A DNA stretch of 14,634 nucleotides, taken from positions 1 to 14,634 of the forward strand of contig JACPTH010000485.1 of the NCBI GenBank assembly GCA_016192885.1. Reading direction: 5' to 3'. This document shows positions 8,037 through 14,634 of the stretch, piece after piece (the first letter of the stretch is position 1; every line of letters starts with the position of its first letter). The position numbers and the translations under genes were made by a program. This DNA comes from a bacterium (GTDB lineage Bacteria; Muiribacteriota; Ozemobacteria; Ozemobacterales; Ozemobacteraceae). Under the pieces are notes generated by a model, which saw only the letters and a program-made list of their open reading frames with translations, was not told the DNA's origin and searched no databases.

Positions 8037-8807
8037 ATGGAGACTTATATGGATTCGGATTTCAACCTGATCTTAGAACTTGCCCAACGCGGGTATGCCG
8101 ATGCTCAGGACCTATTGGGAGTCATGTACAAGTTGGGTGACGGCGTTTCGAAGGACTACAAGGAAGCAGAAAAGTGGCTAAGGTTAGCCGCGTCCCAGGG
8201 TGACAGCGACGCTCAGCATAATCTTGGGGTCATGTATTACAATGGCGAAGGCGTTTAAAAAAATTTCAAGGAAGCTGAAACGTGGACTAGACGCGCAGTT
8301 CTGCAAGGCGATGCTTCCGCTCAAAACAACCTTGGGCAGTTTTATTATGAGGGAATCCTGGTTGAGATGGATTTTGTTGAAGCCATGAAATGGTATCTGA
8401 TGGCCGCGAAAAATGGCGACGCTTCCACGCAGAACAAACTTGGGGGAATGTATTTCCGCGGAGAGGGCGTTCCGAAGAATCGCCAACAGGCGGTGAAATG
8501 GCTTCGACTGGCCGCCAGACAAGGCTTTTCCCTGGCTTTGAATAACCTGGGCAGATGGTATTATGAAGAAAACGCCGGATACATGAGTTATTTTAAGGCT
8601 TTCAAGTTTTTTCGCATGGCGGCAGTACAGGGGGATGTCATTGCCCAAGCCAATCTTGGAATCATGTACGCCGAGGGAAAGGGCGTTACAAGAAATTTGG
8701 CCGAAGCCCTGAAATGGCTTGGTCTTGCCGCTGAACAGGGTGATTCCGTCGCCAAGGCTCAATTCGAAGCAATTAATAGCGTTGAGCTGTCAGTGCGAAT
8801 CAGATAG
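8037..8807 (+). pseudogene. Sel1-repeat protein interrupted by one in-frame TAA
   Basis: Reading through a TAA at 8256-8258 gives one continuous 256-codon frame made of six Sel1-like repeats of about 36 residues plus a partial seventh. Each repeat carries the pattern A-Q-N-L-G-x-M-Y-x-G-x-G-V-x-x-x-x-x-E-A-x-K-W-x-x-x-A-A. The stop falls inside repeat 2, in GEGV-stop-KNFKEA, where the sister repeats have S, P or T. No frameshift is needed; a single substitution from TCA (Ser) or TTA (Leu) would explain it. As it stands the sequence encodes a 73-residue N-terminal piece and, if re-initiated at 8367, a 146-residue C-terminal piece. There is no signal peptide, so it would be cytoplasmic. Sel1 repeats mediate protein-protein contacts, often in signalling. 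The purine-rich GAGGGAAAGG lies 15 bases before the ATG, further than ideal. It could be a pseudogene, a sequence error or a readthrough gene. Confidence 0.8.
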
Positions 8808-8813
8808 TAGTCA

Positions 8814-8886
8814 GTAGGGTGGGTTAGCGAAGCGTAACCCACCGAATTGGTGGATTACGGCGAAAAACACGCCTAATCCACCCTAC
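8814..8886. repeat. Two-hairpin palindromic interspersed repeat
   Basis: The unit begins GTAGGGTGGGTTAG and ends CTAATCCACCCTAC, which are inverted copies with one mismatch. Inside are two hairpins: GGTGGGTTA (8818-8826) with TAACCCACC (8835-8843), and GGTGGATTA (8849-8857) with TAATCCACC (8874-8882). The second is extended by GGCG/CGCC. From memory, the GTAGGGTGGGTTA...TAACCCACC sequence is a dispersed repeat in many unrelated bacteria. It lies directly after the Sel1 gene and could also act as a transcription terminator or mRNA stabiliser. Confidence 0.7.
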
Positions 8887-8905
8887 GATTCTACTGCACA
8901 AAGCC

Positions 8906-8923
8906 AGATTCCTCACATTCGTT
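8906..8923 (+). repeat. Short dispersed motif, copy 1
   Basis: AGATTCCTCACATTCGTT here matches 16 of 18 bases of the minus strand at 14206-14189 (AGATCTCTCACATTCGTT). The wording resembles short repeats scattered between genes in many bacteria. No function is implied. Confidence 0.4.
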
Positions 8924-8980
8924 CGGACGGTTTCCCAGCTCGTTTGACAATGGTGAGATTTTTTAACTATAATTCCTAAC

Positions 8981-9275
8981 AGTGAACTTTCGCATTTTTT
9001 TCAAAGAAGGTTTTGCGGTTTTCGCGGAAAGACATTAGTGGAGCTGACCGAAATGATCTGCAAGCGAATCCCAAGGCTTGCCATGGCCATCCAGGAAGGA
9101 TGGCCGCGGCTGGCACAGGCACCCCGCAGATCGCCATGGTTGGCGATTCGAAGGGGTACCCCGAAGGGTTTTGGCAAAAACTTGGAGATGAGCTGGAAGT
9201 TATCATTTCGAGTTAGCGTAACGAAGTCTTGGAGCGAATTCGCAAAACCCAAACAAAAAAGTGCGAAAGTCCACT
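8981..9275. mobile_element. MITE-like element with long terminal inverted repeats
   Basis: The left end AGTGAACTTTCGCATTTTTT and the reverse complement of the right end, AGTGGACTTTCGCACTTTTT, match at 18 of 20 bases. The similarity continues inward to a shared GGTTTTGCG block, giving arms of about 40-45 bases around a 295-bp element. The interior is GC-richer than its surroundings and full of stems: GGCCATCC/GGATGGCC (8 bp, 9085-9105), ATCGCCA/TGGCGAT (9130-9147) and the palindrome GGGGTACCCC (9153-9162). Open frames cross it in several phases on both strands, which is expected of structured non-coding sequence, and none looks like a transposase. It would be moved in trans if mobile. No convincing target-site duplication was found by eye. 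It ends six bases before the metalloprotease ATG, so it probably supplies or displaces that gene's leader. Confidence 0.6.
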
Positions 9276-9281
9276 AGCATA

Positions 9282-10874
9282 ATGCGCCTGAATCTATTCT
9301 TGCGAAGATTCCTCGGATTTTTGACCGTTCTTGTTTTAGCTTTTTCTCCGGCGGTATCAGCGGAAGTAAACTTTGTTTTCGTGGTTCCTGAAGGCCCAGC
9401 GGAAAAAAAGAATGTCGCGGAATTAAAAGATGTTCCCATTGTACAAGTCCGAGGCGGGCGGGCATTCTCTTTTCGTAGTCTTCTACCGGGTGAAAACCCG
9501 CGTTCGGATTCTATAAAATCCCGCATAACCAAAAGCGGCGCTATCCGCAAAACCCTGGAACTATGGGACCTGGCCAGAAAAAAAGCGCCCGCTCCTTGCC
9601 AACAATGGATTTCCGGAGATAGCCTTGTTCCGATTTGGGTTATCCCGAAGGAATCCGGGGGAAAAGGTTTAGGTTTAATTTCCTTGGTTCCCATTAGAAT
9701 CGGCACCGGACAAAATTTTTTTTTCGCTTCCCAGCTTCTTTTAGTGGGCGATTTAAAAACCCCGAAAGAAGGGGTTATTTCCCTTGAAGAGATGATGGGC
9801 GCGAACCTCCTTGTCCCAATGGTTTGCCATGAGATTTTTCACGGAATTCAAAGCGATCTGATGCGGGAGCGTTTTCTTCTTTTGGATAGCTTTGCCCAGG
9901 GTTTTGGGATGCCACACGATTCTCCATTGGAAACCGATCCCCGTACCGCTTTCAAGGAAGGTTTTGCCGAAGGCGGAGAACTTTGGTTGGCGGGTCTTTT
10001 CCCGGGCGAGTTTTATTTCCCCAAAACCGGGAACTTTTCCATGCGACCCGAAGTGAAGTCTTTTTCCAGCGCGATGTGCAAGCGCCGCATTACTTTGGCA
10101 AGTCGAAATCGTTATATCTTTGAAGCTGACGGCAAAAAAAAAGATGGGCGCCTGAATTCTGGAAGTTCTGATTTAGCCACGGAGGGAGTCATTGCCAGTC
10201 TAATTTTTACTTTGTTTGGCCACGTCAAATGGCAAAACCCTCCGCGAGAAATCTTCGCCGCTATTTCGAATTCCTCTCCACTTACTCTTTTTGACTTGGT
10301 AAATCAACTTATTAAGGAAAACCCTTCCCAAGCGCCCACAATTCGACGGATTCTTTTGGAATATACCTGCTACACAATCGCCTCTTCGGAAGCGCTTTCG
10401 AGATATGAAAACTACTATCTTTCAAGGAAATCTTTTTTGGCCGGAAAATTACCCAGGGATGAGTACCAAAAAATTCATTCCATGTGGCAAGATTGGAAAG
10501 CCGCGCAACTCAAGCGAATTGAGGCTGGCGCCCCCTTATCCGGAGCGGTTCCTCAACCTTTAGTTGTTTCAAATAAGCAGGGTTATACTTTAGATTTGCA
10601 CGATGAGGATATTGATCGCCTTGCCTGGCATCTTGAAGCTTTTTTTCCACCCGGAAACCCTGACGAAATTCGAAATCTTTCAGCTTCCTATGCCCAAAGA
10701 ATTGTTTCCAAACGCAAAGAAATTGGAGTATTTGAGTCAATTAAAGAACTTGAAGGCTTGGTTCCAAATTGGTTATTTCTAAAATTGCAAGCAGGGTTTC
10801 GTAGATATCTTTTGAAATCGGAAAAGGCGGTTGATTTGGAAATTTCCCGGCGAAGACGCCTTTTTAGCAATTAA
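9282..10874 (+). CDS. Secreted zinc metalloprotease with C-terminal helix-hairpin-helix region
   Basis: Started at ATG 9282 the protein has 530 residues. The frame also has a GTG at 9261, but that lies inside the inverted repeat of the preceding element, and the ATG directly begins a signal peptide (LRRFLGFLTVLVLAFSPAVSA, predicted cleavage near residue 27). H183-E-I-F-H187 is the zinc-binding HExxH of gluzincin-type metallopeptidases. E226 in FKEGFAEGGE, 39 residues later, is the likely third ligand (E230 is an alternative). Residues about 433-515 look like a ComEA/T2SK-type helix-hairpin-helix repeat: LDLHDEDIDRLAWHL, then LSASYAQRIVSKRKEIGVFE and SIKELEGLVP. This fold usually binds DNA or packs in secretion machinery, so its attachment to a secreted protease is unusual. 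No good SD is visible; the mobile-like element ends six bases upstream. The HEAT gene follows after 24 bases. The substrate is unknown. Confidence 0.82.
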   Translation: MRLNLFLRRFLGFLTVLVLAFSPAVSAEVNFVFVVPEGPAEKKNVAELKDVPIVQVRGGRAFSFRSLLPGENPRSDSIKSRITKSGAIRKTLELWDLARKKAPAPCQQWISGDSLVPIWVIPKESGGKGLGLISLVPIRIGTGQNFFFASQLLLVGDLKTPKEGVISLEEMMGANLLVPMVCHEIFHGIQSDLMRERFLLLDSFAQGFGMPHDSPLETDPRTAFKEGFAEGGELWLAGLFPGEFYFPKTGNFSMRPEVKSFSSAMCKRRITLASRNRYIFEADGKKKDGRLNSGSSDLATEGVIASLIFTLFGHVKWQNPPREIFAAISNSSPLTLFDLVNQLIKENPSQAPTIRRILLEYTCYTIASSEALSRYENYYLSRKSFLAGKLPRDEYQKIHSMWQDWKAAQLKRIEAGAPLSGAVPQPLVVSNKQGYTLDLHDEDIDRLAWHLEAFFPPGNPDEIRNLSASYAQRIVSKRKEIGVFESIKELEGLVPNWLFLKLQAGFRRYLLKSEKAVDLEISRRRRLFSN

Positions 10875-10898
10875 CCTAGAGCCTAATGGGGCAAAAAA

Positions 10899-12251
10899 GT
10901 GATTAAAACTTCAGAGATGCTTGAGTTGCTTAACAGGCATGAGTTTTTCATGACCGATTACCTTGTTGCCATTCTTAATTCTATTAAGGGAAAGAAACTT
11001 CCAATGGAGGGAAAGTTCCTTTCATTCATGAAGGACAGCATTTCCTTCCAACCTTTTGGAGCTACCACCCCCAATTTGCGAAAATACTTCCAACCCGGCC
11101 ATATTAGAAATAGAGTGGTTTCTAATTTGTTTGATAGGCATCAAGCCTTTTTCAATTTAATTGGAACTTTAGAAACAAAAGATGAACGAGAAGTTGTTAA
11201 CCATCAGCTTATTTCCAAAATGGGAGGTGGAAAATCCTGTATTAACGGTTTTTCAATTCTCATTTTGTCCCGTCTTGGGCACATTGATGCAAAAAAAGAG
11301 CTTTTCTCAAGATTTAAAACATTTTCTCGCGCCCTTAGATGGGGAATTACGGCCATCCTAGGAAAAACCGGAGAGTCTCGATGGGTTTCATTATTTCTTT
11401 TAGGGTTGGATGACCCTGAACCTGAAACCGTGCGCCTCGCAGCGTTTGGATTAGGGTGGAGCGGGGCTGTCGCCTCATCCAGAAAGCTTGTAAAACTCCT
11501 TTTTCGCAGGAACGTGGAAGTTGTTCTATCGGCCATTAAAGTTCTGGCGCAATTACGCGATTCTCGCTCGGTCCCTTCCCTAAAGAGAATCGCCAAAGAA
11601 TCCAGATTTAAAAAGATTCGGGCAACCGCGGTTTCCGCTCTAGGAGAATTTGTTGAAGCGGATACCGTCCCTGTTTTGGTTAGATATTTAAAGGATCCTG
11701 AACCTCGGGCCCGAGCTAATGCCGTAATGGCATTAAAAAGGAAGCTTCTTTCTCAGAAAAACTTAAATCCAAAAGTAATTAGAGAAATTAAGGTTCTTCT
11801 TAATGACAAAAACAATCGAGTAAAGGCTGACACAATCCAAGCCCTTTGGGATCTGGGTTTTGTTGAATGCATTCTTGAAATCGAACCCATGTTGAAAGAC
11901 CCTAATCCCAGGGTTAGAGGTTCCGCGGCATACCTTTGCGGAAAGCTTAAACTTCACCAGTTTAAAAACCGTCTTATCGACCTTACGGATGACCCTTCAT
12001 GGCCGGTTAGGAGAATGGCGGCAATTAGCTTTTTACGCTTGGGAGAAGCAAATAAAACGACCCTCGAGTCATTAATGCGTAACGGGACCCAAAAACAACA
12101 GGTAAGCGCCGCGTTTGCCTTGGGTCTAACCGGTTTCACTGAAGCAATCGATGCTCTCGTTTCCCGTTCTTCCTCCGACGACGAAATCGCCCAACTTACT
12201 GGGGAGCTTTGGTTGCAAATTCCGAAAACTCAAGAATCAATGAAAATGTGA
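10899..12251 (+). CDS. HEAT-repeat protein
   Basis: A 450-residue protein with no signal peptide, so probably cytoplasmic. The first 130 residues or so are not repeat-like. From about residue 150 to 440 there are roughly eight HEAT-like units of about 31 residues, with recurring D-P-x-P-x-x-R-x-x-A-x-x-A-L-x-x-L cores: DDPEPETVRLAAFGLGW, RFKKIRATAVSALGEF, KDPEPRARANAVMALKR, KDPNPRVRGSAAYLCGK, DDPSWPVRRMAAISFLRLG. HEAT solenoids act as binding scaffolds. The start taken is GTG at 10899 with a partial SD (GGGG, seven bases upstream); an ATG six codons later (10917) is an alternative. It lies 24 bases after the metalloprotease gene and is likely co-transcribed. The partner is unknown. Confidence 0.82.
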   Translation: MIKTSEMLELLNRHEFFMTDYLVAILNSIKGKKLPMEGKFLSFMKDSISFQPFGATTPNLRKYFQPGHIRNRVVSNLFDRHQAFFNLIGTLETKDEREVVNHQLISKMGGGKSCINGFSILILSRLGHIDAKKELFSRFKTFSRALRWGITAILGKTGESRWVSLFLLGLDDPEPETVRLAAFGLGWSGAVASSRKLVKLLFRRNVEVVLSAIKVLAQLRDSRSVPSLKRIAKESRFKKIRATAVSALGEFVEADTVPVLVRYLKDPEPRARANAVMALKRKLLSQKNLNPKVIREIKVLLNDKNNRVKADTIQALWDLGFVECILEIEPMLKDPNPRVRGSAAYLCGKLKLHQFKNRLIDLTDDPSWPVRRMAAISFLRLGEANKTTLESLMRNGTQKQQVSAAFALGLTGFTEAIDALVSRSSSDDEIAQLTGELWLQIPKTQESMKM

Positions 12252-12374
12252 ATTTCCTTTGGTATTTTAGCCTTTACGTCGATGTATTGGGTAGGTATAT
12301 TTATTTGTAAGCGCTTTTGTTGAAAGTTGGGTGCACAAGAATGATCAGCAGGGGTAAAAGAGAGGGATAGACCC
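12252..12374 (+). other. Intergenic gap with possible promoter region
   Basis: A 123-base AT-rich gap separates the HEAT gene from the small charged gene. No hairpin with a T-tract and no convincing promoter pair was found. It ends in GAGGG (12362-12366), eight bases before the next ATG, a good SD. Confidence 0.35.
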
Positions 12375-12719
12375 ATGCCGATAAAACCTATCGATATTAA
12401 AACGAATTTCCTTGTAAATCTGGATGCAAGCAGGCTTCAGGAAAATCAGAAGGCGCAAGACCTAGGGCCTCTTCAGCACACCGTTCAAAATCAAAATAAA
12501 GAGCAGGAGAAGTTTGAAACGGTTCACGGAAGTGAAGCTTGCGAGCATAAAGTTATCCGGAAGGAAGATGAAGAATCGGAGAAAAAAAGGGAACGAGGCG
12601 AAAAAGGTAAATCGGAAAATGCCGATTCTGATGTTGACTCTTTAAATCCTCCCCAAGAGCCTCATCCCATCCCTGACCCCGAAGGCATTCGCGGGAAGAA
12701 AATCGATATTCAAGCTTGA
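12375..12719 (+). CDS. Small charged, probably disordered protein
   Basis: A 114-residue protein with a good SD (GAGGG, spacing eight). The N-terminus MPIKPIDIKTNF is followed by Gln/Asn-rich helix-prone sequence (LQENQKAQDL, VQNQNKEQEKFE). A dense Lys/Glu stretch (KEDEESEKKRERGEKGKSE) and a Pro-rich tail complete it. There is no signal peptide or membrane segment. Small proteins beginning M-P-I-K/R-P-I/V-D and rich in Gln occur near motility genes in some Firmicutes and other bacteria; this resemblance is from memory and weak. Its TGA is five bases before the ATG of the TPR-protease gene, so the two are probably translationally linked. Confidence 0.7.
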   Translation: MPIKPIDIKTNFLVNLDASRLQENQKAQDLGPLQHTVQNQNKEQEKFETVHGSEACEHKVIRKEDEESEKKRERGEKGKSENADSDVDSLNPPQEPHPIPDPEGIRGKKIDIQA

Positions 12720-12724
12720 TGTGA

Positions 12725-14098
12725 ATGCCATTAATTGATCGTTACATTTTTCATGTGTACTTTCGACCGCTGGTTGGGTTTATTTTTTTTGTCCATTTTT
12801 CTTCATCGAACTTATACGCTTCCTCTTCAGATAATGCAAGATTTCAAAACCATGAGGGAGTGCTTCTAGCTCAGAGAAGCGATATTGACGGAGCGATCAG
12901 GGCATTTGAAGAGGCTTTTCGAAACAATCCGAACGACGAGACCATTGTTTCAAACCTTGCAACCGCTTACAACAACAAAGGGGTAAATTTGGTAAAATCC
13001 CGCAACTTTTCAGGAGCTTTAGTTGAATTTAAAAAAGCCAAGACTAAGAAGCCTGAAGACATAGAAATCCGGTTTAATCTCCTTAATACCCTCGTTTCCA
13101 TACGGGATCTAGAACAAGCTCACCGAGAAGCTCAAAGCATTATTTTTTTAAGACCAAGGGATCCTCAGACCCTTTTAAAAATTGCCGGACTTTTTAAAAA
13201 ATCAGAAGATTTTGAGTTCGCCCAAAACCTGCTAGAACGAGTGTTAGAACTGGATTCAAAAAATGTTCCCGCGTTACTCAATCTTGGGCAATTATTCTAC
13301 CATCTTGGGAACCTTTCGGGGGCTCGAAGTTGCTTTGAAGAGGTTTTGGAATTCTCTTCCGGAAATGCGTCCATAACGGAATTCCTAAGGAGAATCTGTC
13401 GCGAAGAAGAAATACAAGCAAACTTTGATTCAAAAAACAGCGTTCATTTCACCATTACTTTTGAAAACGACGGTCCGAAAGAGTGGATAGACGATTTACT
13501 TGAGTTTTTTGAAGAAGGATATCAAAAAATTGGTGAATTGTTTAACTGGTATCCCTCCCAACGAACGCAAGTAATAGTTTACTCGCGGCCTCAATTCCAT
13601 AAGATTAGTTTTCTGCCTTACTGGGCGGGCGGGCTTTACGACGGAAAGATTAGGTTACCATTCCCCCAAGGAAATACAACTCCGGCGAATCTAAGAGGGG
13701 CGGTTTTCCATGAGTATTGTCACCATTTGGTCCATATTCTTGGGAACGGCCGTTGCCCAACCTGGCTAAATGAGGGGTTGGCACAATTAGCCGAGGGAGT
13801 TAGCATTCATTCGGCAAAGGATATTCTTAACAAAAATCCAAATTTCCCCCTAATTCAGACAAAAAATTTCACTTCAAGGTTCTCCCATTCTAAAACGCGC
13901 TCAGAAGCAGAACGCCTTTACGCTCAATCTTTGATAGCCGTTTCCTTGATAGAGGAAGAAAAAGGACTTCCCGGAATTCGTTCAATTATTTCATTTCTTG
14001 GGCAAGGATGCTCGCTTGATGAAACTCTTTTTGAGGTTTTAGGGAAATCTTGCGAAAACCTTGATAAAGATATTCGTGAGTTTCTCGATCAACCTTAA
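12725..14098 (+). CDS. Secreted TPR protein with MA-type zinc metalloprotease domain
   Basis: A 457-residue protein. Residues about 15-33 form a hydrophobic export signal ending FSSSNLYA-SS. Four to five TPR units span about 38-214 (EGVLLAQRSDIDGAIRAFEE, NKGVNLVKSRNFSGALVEFKK, ALLNLGQLFYHLGNLSGARS). The C-terminal half is a peptidase of the MA-like group. H329-E330-Y-C-H333 binds zinc and holds the catalytic Glu. W347-L-N-E350-G-L-A gives the third ligand E350, with the spacing usual for this family. Upstream WAGGLYDGKIRLP is also typical of it. It has no visible SD and starts five bases after the previous stop, so it likely depends on translational coupling. It should act outside the cytoplasm; the TPRs probably present substrate or partner. 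It is the second metalloprotease of this four-gene run and is unrelated in sequence to the first beyond the zinc motif. Confidence 0.87.
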   Translation: MPLIDRYIFHVYFRPLVGFIFFVHFSSSNLYASSSDNARFQNHEGVLLAQRSDIDGAIRAFEEAFRNNPNDETIVSNLATAYNNKGVNLVKSRNFSGALVEFKKAKTKKPEDIEIRFNLLNTLVSIRDLEQAHREAQSIIFLRPRDPQTLLKIAGLFKKSEDFEFAQNLLERVLELDSKNVPALLNLGQLFYHLGNLSGARSCFEEVLEFSSGNASITEFLRRICREEEIQANFDSKNSVHFTITFENDGPKEWIDDLLEFFEEGYQKIGELFNWYPSQRTQVIVYSRPQFHKISFLPYWAGGLYDGKIRLPFPQGNTTPANLRGAVFHEYCHHLVHILGNGRCPTWLNEGLAQLAEGVSIHSAKDILNKNPNFPLIQTKNFTSRFSHSKTRSEAERLYAQSLIAVSLIEEEKGLPGIRSIISFLGQGCSLDETLFEVLGKSCENLDKDIREFLDQP

Positions 14099-14188
14099 CC
14101 TAATCCTTCGCCAATGGCCATAGACAAAACGTATTTTCCCAATAAACCGGGGGAACACTTCATGAACCATCGTGAAAATGTCATCTCA

Positions 14189-14206
14189 AACGAATGTGAG
14201 AGATCT
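14189..14206 (-). repeat. Short dispersed motif, copy 2
   Basis: The minus strand reads AGATCTCTCACATTCGTT, matching 16 of 18 bases at 8906-8923. The sequence after it (TGAGATGA) continues a pattern common in interspersed repeats. Confidence 0.4.
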
Positions 14207-14270
14207 TTCCTTATCCCCCGGGGCAAGATTTCTGTTGCACGACGCCTCCCTTCGATCAAAATGGCAATTT

Positions 14271-14281
14271 CCCCCCCCCCC
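14271..14281. repeat. Poly-C tract of 11
   Basis: Eleven consecutive C residues interrupt both small open frames in this stretch. Such runs slip in replication and are also hard to sequence or assemble exactly. Confidence 0.8.
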
Positions 14282-14516
14282 GGATTTTTGAGAAGATACG
14301 ACAAAACCTTCTTTGCGTGATCCTGCAACCCGCATGTATGACTCGGTTTAAACCGATGGTTAAATGCTTTCAAAAAAGTTCCCGAACTAATTTGTGGCAT
14401 GCTTTTTTTCCGATAATCCCTCTGAGTGTTACCCCAAAGAAGGGGGATCTAAGCTATTAAAGAATCTCTAAAAAAGTTTTTGTTGCTTCTAATGATCTGC
14501 CAAATTTGGTTTTTGG

Positions 14517-14634
14517 ATGCCTCACATCGAGAAAGTCATTCATCGTTTTCTCGATTGCGGCGACCTACATAAAGGTTTCGCCAGGGTAAAATGTGGTGAT
14601 TGCGGTCATGAATTTTTGGTGGGGTACTCTTGCA
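14517..14634 (+). CDS. IS91-like transposase, N-terminal part (cut by window edge)
   Basis: The frame from ATG 14517 to the edge encodes 39 residues: MPHIEKVIHRFLDCGD, then LHKGFARVKCGDCGHEFLVGYSC. This is the zinc-binding N-terminus of IS91-family (Y2, HUH-type) transposases: F-L-D-C-G, G-F-A-R-V-K-C-G-D-C-G-H-E and Y/F-S-C, where the cysteine pairs hold zinc. Such enzymes move DNA by rolling-circle transposition. The frame is open upstream only to a TGA at 14493, and the residues before the ATG (KFGFW) still fit the family as I recall it. The true N-terminus may therefore have been cut off by mutation, and activity cannot be judged. The element's ends are not visible. Confidence 0.8.
   Translation, partial: MPHIEKVIHRFLDCGDLHKGFARVKCGDCGHEFLVGYSC

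Larger units (their letters stand above)
14099..14516. other. 418-bp stretch without a convincing gene
   Basis: A minus-strand frame of 101 codons (14400-14095) and a plus-strand frame of 68 codons (14114-14320) cross here, but neither has a recognisable domain or SD, and both depend on the 11-C tract at 14271-14281. The stretch contains a dispersed short motif (14189-14206). It may be leader or end sequence of the IS91-like element that follows, or old repeat debris. A weak CCCC/GGGG hairpin lies near 14432-14445. Confidence 0.5.

Noticed and set aside
8184..8762. 192-codon minus-strand frame opposite the Sel1 gene
   Set aside because: It is the antisense of Sel1 repeats, whose codon pattern leaves the opposite strand open; its protein is only a mirrored repeat.
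9009..9024. Target-site duplication flanking the MITE-like element
   Set aside because: The bases on either side (CCTAAC before 8981, AGCATA after 9275) show no convincing direct repeat.
9001..9277. Several short frames on both strands inside the MITE-like element
   Set aside because: They overlap in four phases, have no SD or domain, and follow from stop-poor, GC-rich palindromic sequence.
14095..14400. 101-codon minus-strand frame overlapping the end of the TPR-protease gene
   Set aside because: No domain or SD, contains the dispersed CTCACATTCGTT motif as codons, and depends on the C11 tract; more likely repeat sequence read by chance.

Overview
The window looks like chromosome from a free-living or environmental bacterium with a Gram-negative type envelope and moderate GC content. 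The grounds are a lipobox lipoprotein, several Sec signal peptides, Shine-Dalgarno motifs of the GGAGG type, and large secreted proteins. No rRNA or tRNA is present, so taxonomy stays open. The mix of a secreted Ig-like giant, Sel1, HEAT and TPR repeat proteins, MA-type metalloproteases and abundant interspersed palindromic repeats suits an uncultivated lineage (for instance a Riflebacteria-like phylum), but that is a guess.

Layout. Positions 1-7844 are read leftwards. From the divergence point the order is: a small one-TM protein (7844-7656), a membrane-anchored tandem-PDZ protein (7544-6570), a cation diffusion facilitator whose key residues look like magnetosome MamB (6429-5494), an exported protein with an altered rhodanese domain (5420-4587), a lipoprotein (4541-3165), and a very large secreted Ig-like protein (3168 to beyond the left edge). 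The last two overlap by ATGA. The large gene is open for all 1056 codons in the window and has no stop here.

Positions 8037-14098 are read rightwards. A Sel1-repeat gene broken by one in-frame TAA (8037-8807) is followed by a repeat-rich gap (8808-9281). The gap holds a two-hairpin palindromic repeat and a 295-bp element with long imperfect terminal inverted repeats, a MITE candidate. Then comes a four-gene run: a secreted HEIFH metalloprotease with a C-terminal helix-hairpin-helix region, a HEAT-repeat protein, a small charged disordered protein, and a secreted TPR protein with an HEYCH metalloprotease domain. The right end has a 400-bp stretch without a convincing gene (it includes an 11-C tract), then the 5' part of an IS91-like transposase cut by the window edge.

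How the genes may work together. The leftward group is probably one or two transcription units making envelope and exported proteins. The MamB-like transporter beside a tandem-PDZ membrane protein is the most provocative feature, because CDF transporters and PDZ proteins are both core parts of magnetosome (iron-mineral organelle) clusters. No heme-binding CxxCH, MamK, MamA, MamQ, MamI or MamL was seen here, so this is a lead and not a conclusion. The rightward group pairs two unrelated secreted zinc metalloproteases with repeat scaffolds, which suggests a shared envelope-processing role of unknown target.
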